From the NCBI GenBank assembly GCA_902806575.1, contig CADCXD010000001.1, forward strand, positions 2,542,001 through 2,606,000: a stretch of DNA of 64,000 nt, written 5' to 3'. Each line of letters starts with the position of its first letter. The stretch's first letter is position 1. Both the position numbers and the translations under genes were made by a program. Source of the stretch: Jackrogersella multiformis. Lineage: Eukaryota; Ascomycota; Sordariomycetes; Xylariales; Hypoxylaceae. The notes below the pieces were generated by a model, which saw only the letters and a program-made list of their open reading frames with translations, was not told the origin of the DNA and made no database searches. Positions 35,413-47,312 of the stretch are shown here, piece by piece.

Positions 35413-36353
35413 GTCCTCCTCATCTACAACTACAATACCACCACCTTCCTCCACCACCAAGCCACCGAATACTACAGGTGGTTTAGCACCATCCGACAGC
35501 GCGCCAGCAGAGTCATCTACCGACCCCAGCGCACCCGCAGGAACCGGCACCACCAACAAAGGCGCCATCATCGGAGGCTCCATCAGCGGAGCCGCCGTCT
35601 TGATAGCGGTGCTCATCGCCATAGCGTTCTTCTACCTGCGGAAGCGGCGCAGCAACGACCGCGAGGGCCCCGGGCCGCTGCCGACGGACGCGCCGCCCAC
35701 GACGGAGTACATCAGGTAAGCCACGAACCGCACCCTCCCCATCGCGAACCAGACTGACAAACCACCGCAGCCCAATGAGGTCGCACGGCGCGGCCTTCGC
35801 GCCCCTGCCGTCGTGGCAGGAGGAGGAGGAGGACCGGCGGCCGCTGACCCAGTACGCGAGCGGCGGCGGCGGCGGCGGGCATCCATATTACGCGCCGGCG
35901 CCGCCCGCGCGCACCAGCACGGCCAACCGCGGGTTCTCGCAGCCGCTGCGGTACCACCCGGCGACGATCCGCGCGGTGCCGCCGGCGGGCGTGGGCACGG
36001 GGCTAGAGCCCGTGGCCGAGGAGGAGCCGGCGGCGGAGGGCGACTACGACCGCGGCGTCAGCTCCTCCGAGATCGACGACTTCTCGCGCGCGTACTCCAG
36101 CGCCGCCATCGGCACCCGCGAGGCGGACTACGGCTACGACGGCCACCACTACCACCACCACCCCCTCGCCGGCGACGACGACAACGACAACGACAACGAC
36201 GATAGCGATCACAACGCCACCCCTCCGCCCGGCAGGTCCCGCGCCCCGTCTCCCGGCGGCGCGAGCCGCAGCCCCCCGCGCGACACCGCGCCTGGGAACA
36301 GGCCCCTGTGGCAGCAGAATAGGCAGCAGGGAAGGAACTTGATGTGGTTGTAG
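34595..36353 (+). CDS. Mucin-like single-pass membrane protein (possible cell-wall sensor)
   Basis: Two exons, 34595-35715 and 35771-36353 (55-nt GTAAGC...CAG intron), give 567 residues. In order: signal peptide (1 to about 33), a Cys-rich ectodomain (about 77-160, with paired CC and spacing like fungal surface proteins), a Ser/Thr-rich stalk (200-320) including about 20 consecutive serines, one transmembrane helix (about 323-347) with an RKRR stop-transfer, and a disordered cytosolic tail with Gly, Asp/Asn and His runs. This is the architecture of Wsc/Mid2-like cell-wall stress sensors, but no WSC domain is evident, so only a surface role is inferred. A dibasic LLRR site at 67-70 could be processed by a Kex2-type protease. 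The DNA from about 35630 to 36300 is strikingly GC-rich. Confidence 0.8.
35345..35432. repeat. TCA/TCG trinucleotide repeat encoding poly-serine
   Basis: A run of TCA, TCG, TCC and TCT codons inside the mucin-like gene, largely alternating TCA and TCG, encodes the serine stretch. Such a repeat is prone to length change, which would alter the stalk length. Confidence 0.85.
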
Positions 36354-37794
36354 TCGAGGACTATGACATGCCTAATGTTTGTTGGTGTTAAGTTCGAAGA
36401 GGATCTAGGGCTGGGGTGGGGCGGGTGCTTTGTATAAAACGGCGACGTAATGATTGATTGACTGATTTCAGTACCTGCCTACTTTACCTTGGGCAAACTG
36501 GGAGGAGTTTGGGGGGCATGGCTGTCCGGCTGGATGGATATGATTACCTAGAGAAACGGGGCAAACTTTTTTGATGAACGGCTCCTGTTGGCAGTTGGAC
36601 GCATGGTTGCGGCGTTCTGGTTTCGTCTAGTCTCGTCTGATCTGAGAAGGAAAGGAAAGAGACTCGGGCGGTGGTGGGTGCATTGGATAAGGGGTTGCGG
36701 TTGGTTTGGCTTGGTTACTGCCTACCAGGTATATATACATACTTAGTTACCATGCACATATCCGTGTATAAGGGCGTCTTGGCTTGGATTCGAATTCGCT
36801 TCGCTTCGTTATAATGAACTAATGTTATTATTACTTTTTCAAGACCGCTATGGAGATTCTAGAGCAGAGTGCAATAGAAGAGAAGAGAAGAGTACAAAAG
36901 AGAGGGAGGAGTCGCCTCGTGTAGAGGATTGTTGAATCTGAAATAATTAGGTCAGCGTATACAGAAATACAAATAATATATATCCATAGTATAAGTGTAC
37001 ATAGTTGCAATCTTATCATCAGATCTAAAGATTCGAGACTCATGCCTTCTTCCAGAAGGGTAGGAGGCATTTATACATTCATACAGCATCGTCCTTTAGC
37101 TTGCTATTGGAGCCATACACTAAGCACCTAGGTAGGTAGAGGTACCTAACGAGATCTGTATTGTAAAGGGTTAACAGTTCGAAAATTGAAAAAGCTCAAT
37201 CACTACGACTCTAGTTAACCTTCTATAGAAGAGATATTGAAGCATTGGTCTAACAACCCATTCAGTTCCGAGATTCTACTAGACTTACCTGCCTAGGTAC
37301 CCAAGCAAACATGCACACCTTTAGTCACAAGAGACACAATCAATATGCCAGAAACTGGGATGGTATTGTGGCCTATCAGCTACAGAGCGATAGTGTGCGC
37401 AGTAGAGCTAGCTCGAGATCCCTTTGTCACATGGGAGCAAACTGCACTTAGAAGCACAGCACCCGCACCTACATGTGCTGCCGGGAGGACGAATGAGAGT
37501 TTTAAAAAGGAATCCATTTAAGAAAAACAAAACCCTGATGCACTATAGCCGTTGCCCTTTGACCTATGTTCGGCAATGACCCCCTTTTCGCAGCTCTGCG
37601 TGCAGGCCGTAAAGACGTATTATCGTCCTGCGCCGGGGGGATAAAGGCGAACTCCATAACGCCTCATAAGCCTCCCCTTCCGTAAACCTTGATCCATCGT
37701 ACAAACACCAACTCCCCTTGTTGTGATGTGGCCGCAAAGGGCAGACCACCGACGTAAGATTGGCGACTACCGCGTCGCGCAAGACTATTCTCCA
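36354..37794. other. Intergenic, no gene seen
   Basis: About 1.4 kb between the ends of two converging genes. It contains an AGGTAGGT motif near 37130 and no ORF with family character. Confidence 0.45.
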
Positions 37795-38895
37795 CTAGAC
37801 GACAACGTGGGTGCTCATATGCTCCACGGCTTCCTTAAGGCTGCGGAGCATGCGCTGGTTGACGCAGAAGGGACATCGGATGGGTCGATCGGCGCCGGCT
37901 AGGGTGTTGCCACTTGAGATGGGCGTCAGGGTAAGAGAGGGGTCTTCAGCTCCGGCGGGAGTGAATCTAGCGCTCGTCCGCTGGCCTGTCTGAGCCTGGG
38001 GTGTCTGGAGACTAGGCGCGATAGGAGGAAGACCTTGGTCTTGCCTGTCACGCTGCTCACGAATGCTAGCCGCGTGAGCCTCGGCATCCTCTTCATCTTG
38101 TTGCATCTGGCGCAAGGCATTCTGGAGGACGACTTCGGGATCATCATTTCCGGCAAATGCGCTGGTGTTGGGGTCGGAAGGGTTGATTGTTGCGCCGGCG
38201 AGGGTGGGGAGAGGGGCAGGCGAGGGATTCTCAAGACGGCGAACAACCTCGTCGCGAACTTGAGCGCAAGTGGAGAGGCTAGCTTCGACGCCGACAACAC
38301 GAAGAACTGCATCACGAATAGCAGCAGGGCTAGTCTCGGCACTGATGTTCATAAAACGAGGGACGGCATCAATGAGATAGGGCATGTCATCGGCTGGGTT
38401 AGAAGCATTGCCATGGCGGCGTTGGCGTCGAATTAATAGGCCGTATCGCTTCTTGAATCGGTGAATCCAACCAGGTGAGAATTCAGGCGCAGCTTCATCC
38501 TTATATCGAGGGAGCTGCTGGAAGATGGACTTAGCCTTGTCAGCTAGCTCTTCGTTAGAAGGGTTGCGACCAGAGGCGACAACTTGGCCATGCCAGAGAA
38601 GGACGAGCTTCTCTACGTCGGGCCAATTTCCGAAGCGAAGACGGGAACCGCTGAATTGATTGTCGTTGTCCAGTCGAGCATATTTGGGAGACAGTGAGTG
38701 GCTGATAGTTGACTGGCTAATGTTCTGACCATATTGGCTATAGAACCATTCGATGCACGCCTTATGGGATGGTCGAGTTGTTTGAGCATGAGCCCAACGA
38801 CGCAGGGCGCGACGTTGATCAAGGGTAAGAGAATGTCGCTCCTTTGGTGTAGTGACGGTTGTAGGAGTATCGGGGACTGCGGGAACGTCCGACAT
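37795..38895 (-). CDS. CENP-B/Tc5-type HTH DNA-binding protein with C-terminal zinc finger
   Basis: Single-exon gene of 366 residues. An Abp1/CENP-B N-terminal helix-turn-helix (about 19-76) is followed by a Tc5-type HTH (about 89-161, with NWPDVEKLVLLWH and SPGWIHRFKKRYGL). A low-complexity Pro/Thr/Ala-rich region comes next, and the C terminus has CPFC...H...H (Cys341, Cys344, His359, His363), a compact C2H2-like finger. There is no DDE transposase catalytic core after the HTH pair, so the protein is either a domesticated transposase-derived DNA-binding factor or an independently arising regulator. Function unknown; a chromatin or transcription role is inferred. Intact frame with a clean start ATG at 38895. 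Confidence 0.8.
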   Translation of the reverse strand: MSDVPAVPDTPTTVTTPKERHSLTLDQRRALRRWAHAQTTRPSHKACIEWFYSQYGQNISQSTISHSLSPKYARLDNDNQFSGSRLRFGNWPDVEKLVLLWHGQVVASGRNPSNEELADKAKSIFQQLPRYKDEAAPEFSPGWIHRFKKRYGLLIRRQRRHGNASNPADDMPYLIDAVPRFMNISAETSPAAIRDAVLRVVGVEASLSTCAQVRDEVVRRLENPSPAPLPTLAGATINPSDPNTSAFAGNDDPEVVLQNALRQMQQDEEDAEAHAASIREQRDRQDQGLPPIAPSLQTPQAQTGQRTSARFTPAGAEDPSLTLTPISSGNTLAGADRPIRCPFCVNQRMLRSLKEAVEHMSTHVVV

Positions 38896-41322
38896 TGTTT
38901 TGGTTTATTTTTATTTTTATTTTTTAATATTTTTGGAGGGGGGTGGATGTTGGGATGTCGGGATGTTGTATGTTGGGATAAAACGGTATGGTATTATCGG
39001 GTTGGTATTATCGGTATTATGTATTCTACTACCTTACCTAGGCAGATAGGCAAGTAGGCTAGTAGGCTACCGGTAGTAGGCAAGTAAGTAGAGGGATGGG
39101 ATAATAGAAGAAGGTATGATGGATGGGTTTATACGATTATGGGATAGTAGGGTAGATGGAAAATAAACCATGAATCCTCAATTGATTCAATGAAATTCGC
39201 CGGTCTAATCGTGTAAACGATCTCGAACCCGGGTTTTGGATGTAAAGGGGGCGAGTTTGTGCTTATCAAGGTAATGAAAGGAGGAGAAATCGGGGGTGCG
39301 AGGCTTTTGTCGCTCTAAAGCTTTTTTTTGTGCAAGCTTGAGTCGAGGGGGCAGGGGCGACTAACCTGCCCCTAACCAATCGAAAGGTGGGAAGCTTACG
39401 GCAATCTGAAATTGCTATGTATTACTACGTGGTAAGAAGCATATGTGCTAGTGGCCCGTGCACAAAACATTGCATTGAGCGACTTTATGCGTTAAAACTT
39501 TTACCAAAGACACCGCCGTTTCATATCTGACGGACCTCACTTGAGGCATGTGTCGGCCTAAGCATCCTAAGGTAGCAATGCATACCTCCCTCCAAGGTTT
39601 CCTACCTATTTATACCGTTACGCATCTAATACGCTACCTATCTACCAGGTAGGTATTTCATTATCTAGGTGCACATTAAAATATACACTTAGCAGGAAAT
39701 ATCGTCATGGGAAAATACCTACTTACATATCTTGGAAAGTGCATTTATTAGTTGTACATTAGGTAGGTATGTAAATATGTAGCTTTGCATCGGGTTGTTT
39801 TTGACAACTGACGGGTAAATTCCATCCATAATATCAGGCTTCCCATGAATCACAAAGTGCCTTAACATAGAACTACAATATATCTACTGAACATGCATTT
39901 CCTAAGTCATCATATGCCGTGAAGCCTTACAATCGAATGGGAATAAATATATACATTCCAAGATCCGTAAAATCCCAATCCATAATGTGCAATTAACCAA
40001 AAACCAAAGGATTCATCACCCATCTTACGATATTCCCCTTACTAAGGTACACCGGCTAATCAATATTACCTAGACCTACGGTTAAAATGATTTATTGACT
40101 AATGATCCGTAGGTAGATATCTAACAACTACGCAGTAAAGGGGCAAGCATACGAAGCATGTATGTATGTATTTATACTGGTGATTTGTTTCTCTTTATGT
40201 CGAAAAAGGGAGAGCCTGATGTCTCTGGCAACTTATCAGATTGCAATACGCCATATGTAACAATCTACATGAATAGGTAGATATAGATACTATTTAGTAT
40301 TGACACGTCAATATCACAGATCGAAAGCAGGAAATAGACATCATCTGGCATTCAGTTTCATTTCGTTCCCTAACGCTAGAGTAGAAGGGATCTTGAGCTA
40401 GAAAGCATAGGAAGCATGTACCATAAGCATGCACCATATACTTATTACTTGCTGCTTAGAATACCCTTGATCATCATCCCGCTCACTTGGTCCGCGGCCT
40501 CTTCATCCACTTAACCGTAAGAACCCTACTCGGAGTCTCATGTGCTCGCGAATGGGACTGAAGCCTCGGAATAACCTCCCCAAGGTCTCGGGATGCCCCC
40601 TCCTCTGATCTTCACTGGACGCCTCTTGCCCCCCTGACGGTTACCCCATCGTATGTTCCATCAACCCGAACTATCATTCAATCGTCATCGCCTTCGTCGT
40701 CCAGTAGATAATAACCTTAGAAGAACTTGACAAAGAAGCTGGGAATTTGAATATGAAAGTAAAAAAAGGTCCGAATAGAAACCGTTCCGATAAGGGGAAA
40801 CAACCCTATCCGCGCCGAACCGTAAGGTATACCGTATAAAGGACTTGAAAAAGGCTGACCTATGAATGCCATTTTCGACCGGGCCCAGAATGTTAAAAAG
40901 AGATTTTGAAGATATCCGAACAAAAAAAATCAATGCGTGTAAGTGGCTATCGTAGAAGAAAAAAAGGGTCGACATTAGAAGGTCGCAACAGAGTAACTTA
41001 TTCCGAATAGCCATTCGGCAATATCTACTACTCCAAGCATTACATCAGGCAAAGGTGCGTTTCGTTAGACAACAATGCACCAGCTACTACAATGCACAGA
41101 GAAAAGCTGCCTGGTCGAGGAACGGTTTGTATTCGCACGCCGAGGCTTTTTAAGAAGGGAATGTCAAGGTGGCACCGATAAAGGTTTGCCGCGAGGACTC
41201 ATGCATCCAATTCGAAAACAGTTGCTGGACCGTCGACGTAAATGCTAATAGGACGAGAAAAAGCGTATGGGGTATATTGTAGATATAGAAATATTCTGGG
41301 GTATCGACCGTTCCGTAATGCC
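38896..41322. other. Intergenic 2.4 kb, no gene seen
   Basis: Lies between the 5' end of the HTH gene and the 3' end of bem1. It holds several TACCTAGG-type motifs (about 39040, 39640). A minus-strand frame at 40685-41014 looks like non-coding sequence. Confidence 0.45.
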
Positions 41323-43335
41323 TTATACCTGCTCGACAAAAAGCACCAACTTTTCGTTATGCTCCAAGGCATAGTTTAGGTCGTTGTTGCTTAGTAGACT
41401 GAGCTTGTCACCGCTTTGCTCGTCTCGGTAGAATAGTTGAATTTGGTCTCCGTTGGAGACTTTGGTACGCTCCCTAATTCTCTCGTATAGTTGTTGAAAG
41501 TTAGTATCGGAGGGTACACGTATCAGGAACGTGTCATCGTTAAAGTGTAGCTTGACTTTTAAGGACGGTTGTCCTTGGCTGATTCCTGGGGATAGCGACG
41601 TTTGTGAGGGCTGAGACAGCGACGACGCCTGCCGAGTCACCTGGGGCTGTCCGTTTTGCATCTGTCTAGGAGCCGCCGATAATCCCGAGTATCCATTGCC
41701 GTTCAGGTTGTTTTTAGAGGACTGTGGAGAGTTGCCTTCTCTCGGCGAATCAATCGAGGAGCGCGAACCTCCAGATAACCTATATTCGTCACCATTTGAT
41801 TGGGGGTCGATTTCGTAATCACCCTCCCGTGGCGCGAAGAACTGCTTCACTAAGTTGCACCTGGAGATGTATGCTGGTTGCCCTAATAGATTCTTCACAT
41901 ACGCATCCAGATTGTGTAGTCGTCCCTCCGTAATCGCGTCGGTCACGTAATTAACAGGGCCAGGCATATACGGCAGCGTACGCTTCTGCTGGCCGGTGTT
42001 TCCAGCTTCCGCCGGGAACTCGGTTAAGAGGGCGATTTGGAAGTCATAGAAATCTTCGTAGTAGCGTGATAGCTCCCAGTGCCGGCCATCTTCCAAAGTA
42101 GCTTCGATGACGAACCAGTACTTCTCTTCGGCGAAACAGTATCGTGGTATACGGGCTGATATAGGCGCATACAGTTGAGAGGTCGACTTAGAAGCATACT
42201 GGTTCTGCTGCATAGTATTTCGTTGTTGCTGCTGGTATTGCTGTTGCTGCTACGGCATCGTATTAGTACGTCTCGATACATAAACGTAACGATTGATTGT
42301 AGCTTACGAATGAACCATTCTGCTGTTGACTCTGGCGGTTTCCGCTTTGACCCTGCTGCAAGCTCATTCGCTCCATGCCCTGCTCTAGGCCTTGCGGGCC
42401 GCCAGCTTCAAATTTGCCTAGGGTGATGCTACTATTCTTGTAATCGGCTGCCATCTTCTTCCATTCCTCGACCCGCGGGACCCCGGCTCGTCTGACGGCG
42501 TCCTGGGGATTAGGAACGGCTGTGTCCGTAGACATATCTCGAATCTCCACAAACGAAACAGGAATGAGACCGGGGCCACCTAGGCGGCCGATCGGTTTAG
42601 CGACGAACCACTCCGGATTGGATTGCGCGATCACTATAATCGCCTCGCCGGCTTTTGCCTCTAGCTCGTCCGCTCTCTCTGCTTGGAAATCGTACATGAC
42701 AATGCCGTACACCATGGCGCCGTTCTTGACGACGGACTTGGAGCTACGCTGGCTGAGTGCTGGGGTGGGAGGTACGGTCGTATTACTCTCGGAGAATCCA
42801 GAATCATGGTCGTCTTTCTTCAGAGCCAGCGGAATCTCTGGATCGGACTGACCACTATCCCTTTCGGTACGGCCCAGAGCTTGAAAAAAAGCTACTGGAA
42901 CGAGACCCCGAGCGTCAGGAAGAGCCGGGTTGCATGCTTCGTACCAGTCCGAGTCATTTTCGCGACCAATTACGTGGAAAAAATCACCCCTCGAAAAGCT
43001 CAGCTCCTGAGTAGATGTTGCTTCATAGTCATAAAGAGCTCGAATGACCTGTGAATGTCTCGGGCATTAGCATCATGTCGAAGGTGACAAAAAGCGGGTC
43101 AGGCCACCGTCAGTGGGAAAAGAAAGCAAGGAAAGGCGCGAGGAGGAGGAATAATACCAACCTTTTTCGGAGGGACAATAGCAACTGCGGATTTCGGAGC
43201 GATAGACATCTGAGGTTTGTCCTTCTCGCCTTTGATGGACCTTCTTAGAGCCTGGATAGAGCGCATAATGTTAGCTACGGAATCAACGGATGCAACAGAT
43301 GAGACCAGATCGCGATTGAAATTGGAGCGCGGCAT
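41323..43335 (-). CDS. bem1: Polarity scaffold protein Bem1/Scd2
   Basis: Three exons (plus-strand limits 43162-43335, 42308-43048, 41323-42249) join in phase 0 to 613 residues. Introns use donors GTTGGT (112 nt or so) and GTAAGC (58 nt). Domains in order: SH3-1 at about 59-116 (ALYDYEATSTQELSFSRGD), SH3-2 at about 171-227 (YDFQAERADELEAKAGE), PX at about 331-455 (with RYYEDFYDFQIALL and the phosphoinositide loop), and PB1 at about 535-613 ending at the C terminus. This is the exact architecture of the scaffold that binds Cdc42, its exchange factor Cdc24 (via PB1) and PAK kinases at sites of polarised growth. Intact. Confidence 0.95.
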
Positions 43336-45999
43336 GATTGCGACCGGTAATGATGTATGTTTAGAGGCATGTCTAACAGAAGGGAAGGGTAATTGTGGAA
43401 TGATTCAAGACAGGCAGAAGAAGGGGGTCCTAGGTTTAATGGCGCACCTTCATCGTCGTACAAATTCGGAAGTTTGTAAATTGCTAACCGTCTAGAAGAT
43501 AAGAGGCGGAGGCGGCGCGAAGTAGGATCCAAGTAGGAGTCGAGTCGTCCTGGGCGCAGGTGTAGAAATGGCGGACTAGCTATTCCCGAGGCTCAGGCAC
43601 CGTTACGCCAAGGGTAGCGGAATCTCGCGGTCCTGTTCGACAGCAGGTCTGAATCAGTGCGACAACGTGTAATGAGAGCGAAGCGAATAGTCGTGGTAGG
43701 TCAGCCGGTGAGATCGAATAGGTGAAGTGAGATGCGTCAAGGTGAGACCTATTTTTTTCTTCTTCGCAACGCAAGAGAAAAAAAAATCTCCCAAATTTCC
43801 CAAGCTTTGGCCTTCTTTTAGTCCCCGGTCACTCAATCTCGAATGATTAATTAGCTGGCGAAAAAAAGGACCTCGCAGCGAATTTTCCTATCTCCTTTTT
43901 TTTTCTCTTTCTGGGTAGATAATTCCAAGGTGGTCAATAAGCGTTATCGACCCTGTGGTATCCCTTTCACTATTTCTTTCTTTCCCTGAAGTTCCAAGGT
44001 TGCCTTTTTCTTTATAATGATCCTGTTTCCAACACAGCCACGGCAGAGTCGGGTATCAATTGTTTTTGAGAGTGACTATACGTGACAGTAGACACAACAA
44101 CGACCAATATGTTCCCGTCCTGGCAATCGTATCGTCTTATAGTCGTCGATATAGTAGTGGTCGCCTTATATTTGCGATAGTCGATGTAAAAAGTGTCGAC
44201 GGGTTTTCTCAAAGAGATTGAGGGGGGTCAGGAGGACAAAGAAGGAGGAGAGAGGGATCAGACTGGCTAGGTAGATTTTGTCAGTGACTGACTACTACTT
44301 TGCGCTTAACAACCCAGGTAGGTAGGTAGGTATTATTGTACACCTAAGGTAGGATGGGGGTGGGGGGGTTGACTGGTTGACTGACTGGCTGAGAGAAGAG
44401 AGTGGCAGAGTGGAAACGTCGAAAAAAAAGTGGGATAAATTGAGTCGGGCGTTAGTACATTGGTAGGCTGAGTCGTAGGTGTGTGCGTTGTGGGTCGCAA
44501 GTGGTTCAATGTTGTCGGTGGATATGCCTTCTTTCACAATGCTTGGGATGGGCGGATAACTTGCATGGGTCACAGAGGTACGTACCTGCGTATACCGGTA
44601 CCTTTTAAATTGAATTCGTTCCAAAGCTTTTCTTAAAGCCACGGATAGCGGGGTACTGTAGAAAAAAAAGATCCGATTAGAGAGCTCCTACCTAAGGGCG
44701 GACCTAGACCTACCGGGGGTTTGCAAGGAGGCGGCAGCACTAGCACATGTTAGCCCTGTAAATTAGTAGGTACCCGAGCGGGTTTCCAAGGCCGTAGGCA
44801 TGAACAGATGCATTTGACATGCCCCTAGAATATAGAAGTAATATCAACTCATCTGTCAAATTATACGACCATGTAAAAAAAAATATTTGTTAGATAAAAT
44901 AATTATGTCTTAGATATCTAGGTATTATATGATAGGGAGTTAGTGAGACAAAGAAATAGGAGAAGGGAAAAAGGGAATACAACAAATGATCAAAGGTATG
45001 AAAGTAGGTACATAAGGCATACGAGGAGCTTCCATGTAAGGGCTGCTGTTTACCTGTATCTGGGTACAGACCTACGTAGGCAGGTACGTACAACTTGGAA
45101 GTATTAATGAAGCACTGAGGTGTAGAAGAAGTCAATAAAAGTTTAGCTATCCGTAATAGTGAAGCACTAGTGTAGGTAGTTCCCTTCCAGTGTTTGCCCC
45201 TCCACCCTCCCCCCTTCAACCATCCAGCCCCTCACCTTCCTTCACCCCGCCATCGATCACATTCCCTTTTACATACAGGTACCTCCTAGGCTGCTAGGTA
45301 CACTTCACAATGAAGGGAAGAACAAAACAATCCTCCTGGAAACCCTTTACCTAAGCCCCAATCAGTAATGTAAATCAATATCCTCGGGAAGATCGACTAC
45401 CTTGTTAACATCCATATGAGAATGCATTGACCATTCCGAACATCGTGCATTTGTCGAACAAGATCGACGTGCCAGGTTTGTGTATTTTACATCATCTACA
45501 TTTTAAATAATGTAGCTTAAGTTACCTTAGATATTTGCTTGTCAAGCATTAGGTACCGTCAAGCATTACTTGGAGGCATACAAGGATCGGAACTTTATAC
45601 TTCTTCTTACCAGTAGTCATTGGTAGAAGAAAAAGAATAATGGTACCTGACAGGCTTCAATGGTAGCAACTGAACAGATAATCGAAAATGCATAGATCCG
45701 ATAGGCCTCGTATGAATATAGCATTTACGAACTTTCTAATAGAAATCCAATAATGTCGAATACGCTTCGTTTAGCGTCAAAACCAGGCAGGTCAGGATAT
45801 CCTATGTACCCCTTATTATACCACTAATATAGGTATTACCTAGCAGGACAACCATATCCATAAACCAAACACAAACAATAAAAGAACCGAAACGGTATCC
45901 ATGTATATTCCAAATACCCGATAATCGGGAACCCCTTTTCGAATTCGTCTTTGCGAGGAGCATATAAAAAATTTCTCAATACACCCACTACACTACCAA

Positions 46000-46330
46000 C
46001 TAGGTACCTACCTAGGTATCTTAAGGTACCTAGGTAAGCAACCAAATGATCGGATTCGAACACTAACCAGTACTGGGATGGATGCCGTGCTTCATTCCCA
46101 GGTGTCGAGCAAATAAGAATACATGCTTTAACTTCGATGTTCCAACCAATTCTCATGGGACAACGGACAACCCCTGTGCGTACATAGTACTCCATGGTCC
46201 GGAGAGATCGTTCACCAATTTCGAAATCGTACCTTGCAGCATGCATGGCGACTTACATGGTACATATGCGTCGTTAGGTGGAAACTAAGTAGCTGCCAGC
46301 TAATACCTACCAGCTACCTAGGTAGGTATC
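46000..46330. repeat. Cluster of TACCTAGGTA palindromic motifs
   Basis: Motif cluster including TAGGTACCTACCTAGGTAT near 46003 and CTACCTAGGTAGGTAT near 46313. Intergenic. Confidence 0.65.
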
Positions 46331-47224
46331 ATTTGCGACTCGAGTCCCCAGACTTCCCACTTCCCACTTCCCAAGCACAACACAGGGAGAACCATAGGAA
46401 CTCTTAGTTCCTAGATCGGGATTGATCGGGTTGAACCACTCGAGAATTTTACTGGATGTCTTCTCGTAACGACAAGCATACATGATAGGTAACTACGGCA
46501 CGAATACATGATAATAGTCAGCCTACACAAACACACACGCCCTCACTCATCTACATTTGCAATCAGTATAACAAGACATTATGAGTCTTGCCAGCTTCCC
46601 CGGGGACTATCAGCATTGTCGAGCAGCGTTTTCATGCATCCGCGGCTCAGACACACGCGGCACTAGGGCGAATGCGACTTAAAGTGTAGTGTATGCAGGG
46701 CAGCCCTGAAACACGATGGATTTGACTCGAAGTTTTATAAGTCGTTGCTATATTTGTAGCGACAGCTCGTTGGATAATCAATGCCTACACGGAGCCTTAC
46801 TATGTACCTAGGTAGTGAGTAACACTTGGTTTCTATCTCATGATAGGCGCCTGATTTCGCCTCCTTTCCTCGGTTGCCAGTAACCTTCACGTATGTCGGC
46901 GCTTCTCCCTGTCTCTTAACGATTTGTCTTGAATCGCCACGGTGTTTTTACCAGATGACGCACTTGACCTAGCCCACTGTATACCGTTACATACGTACCA
47001 TTGTGTATTATTTAGCCACTGTTAATAATGCATGACAATAGCCCCCCGTCCGGACCTGAGCCGGCCAACCCGGATTGCATTCCGGAACCCTTCCAGAATG
47101 GACGGTGACATACAGTAGTCTCACGCCTAACCTAGCAAGTAGCTACATGCATACCTACCTTTGTCAGAAATAAGTTCCCACACGTGCGTGGAGGATAATG
47201 GATCGGAACATGGAACATGGGAGA

Positions 47225-47312
47225 GAATATCACAAATCGCAACTGTAGGTAGGTACTACCTAGGTATTATCTGTAGATACCTTACGTAGGTTAGGTAGGT
47301 ACTATGCACTAT
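47225..47312. repeat. Cluster of TACCTAGGTA palindromic motifs
   Basis: TAGGTAGGTACTACCTAGGT at about 47245 and TTAGGTAGGTACTA at about 47290, same motif family as at 32330-32450. Confidence 0.65.

Noticed and set aside
36003..36212. Minus-strand frame over the second exon of the mucin-like gene
   Set aside because: Val/Ala-rich translation is a complement artefact of the Asp/Asn/His codon runs on the plus strand.
39225..39240. GGTTCGAGATC on the minus strand as a tRNA T-arm
   Set aside because: No A box or acceptor stem could be found at the right distance.
45836..46246. 136-codon minus-strand frame as a gene
   Set aside because: It overlaps a cluster of palindromic motifs, has no domain pattern or promoter-like sequence, and looks like chance.
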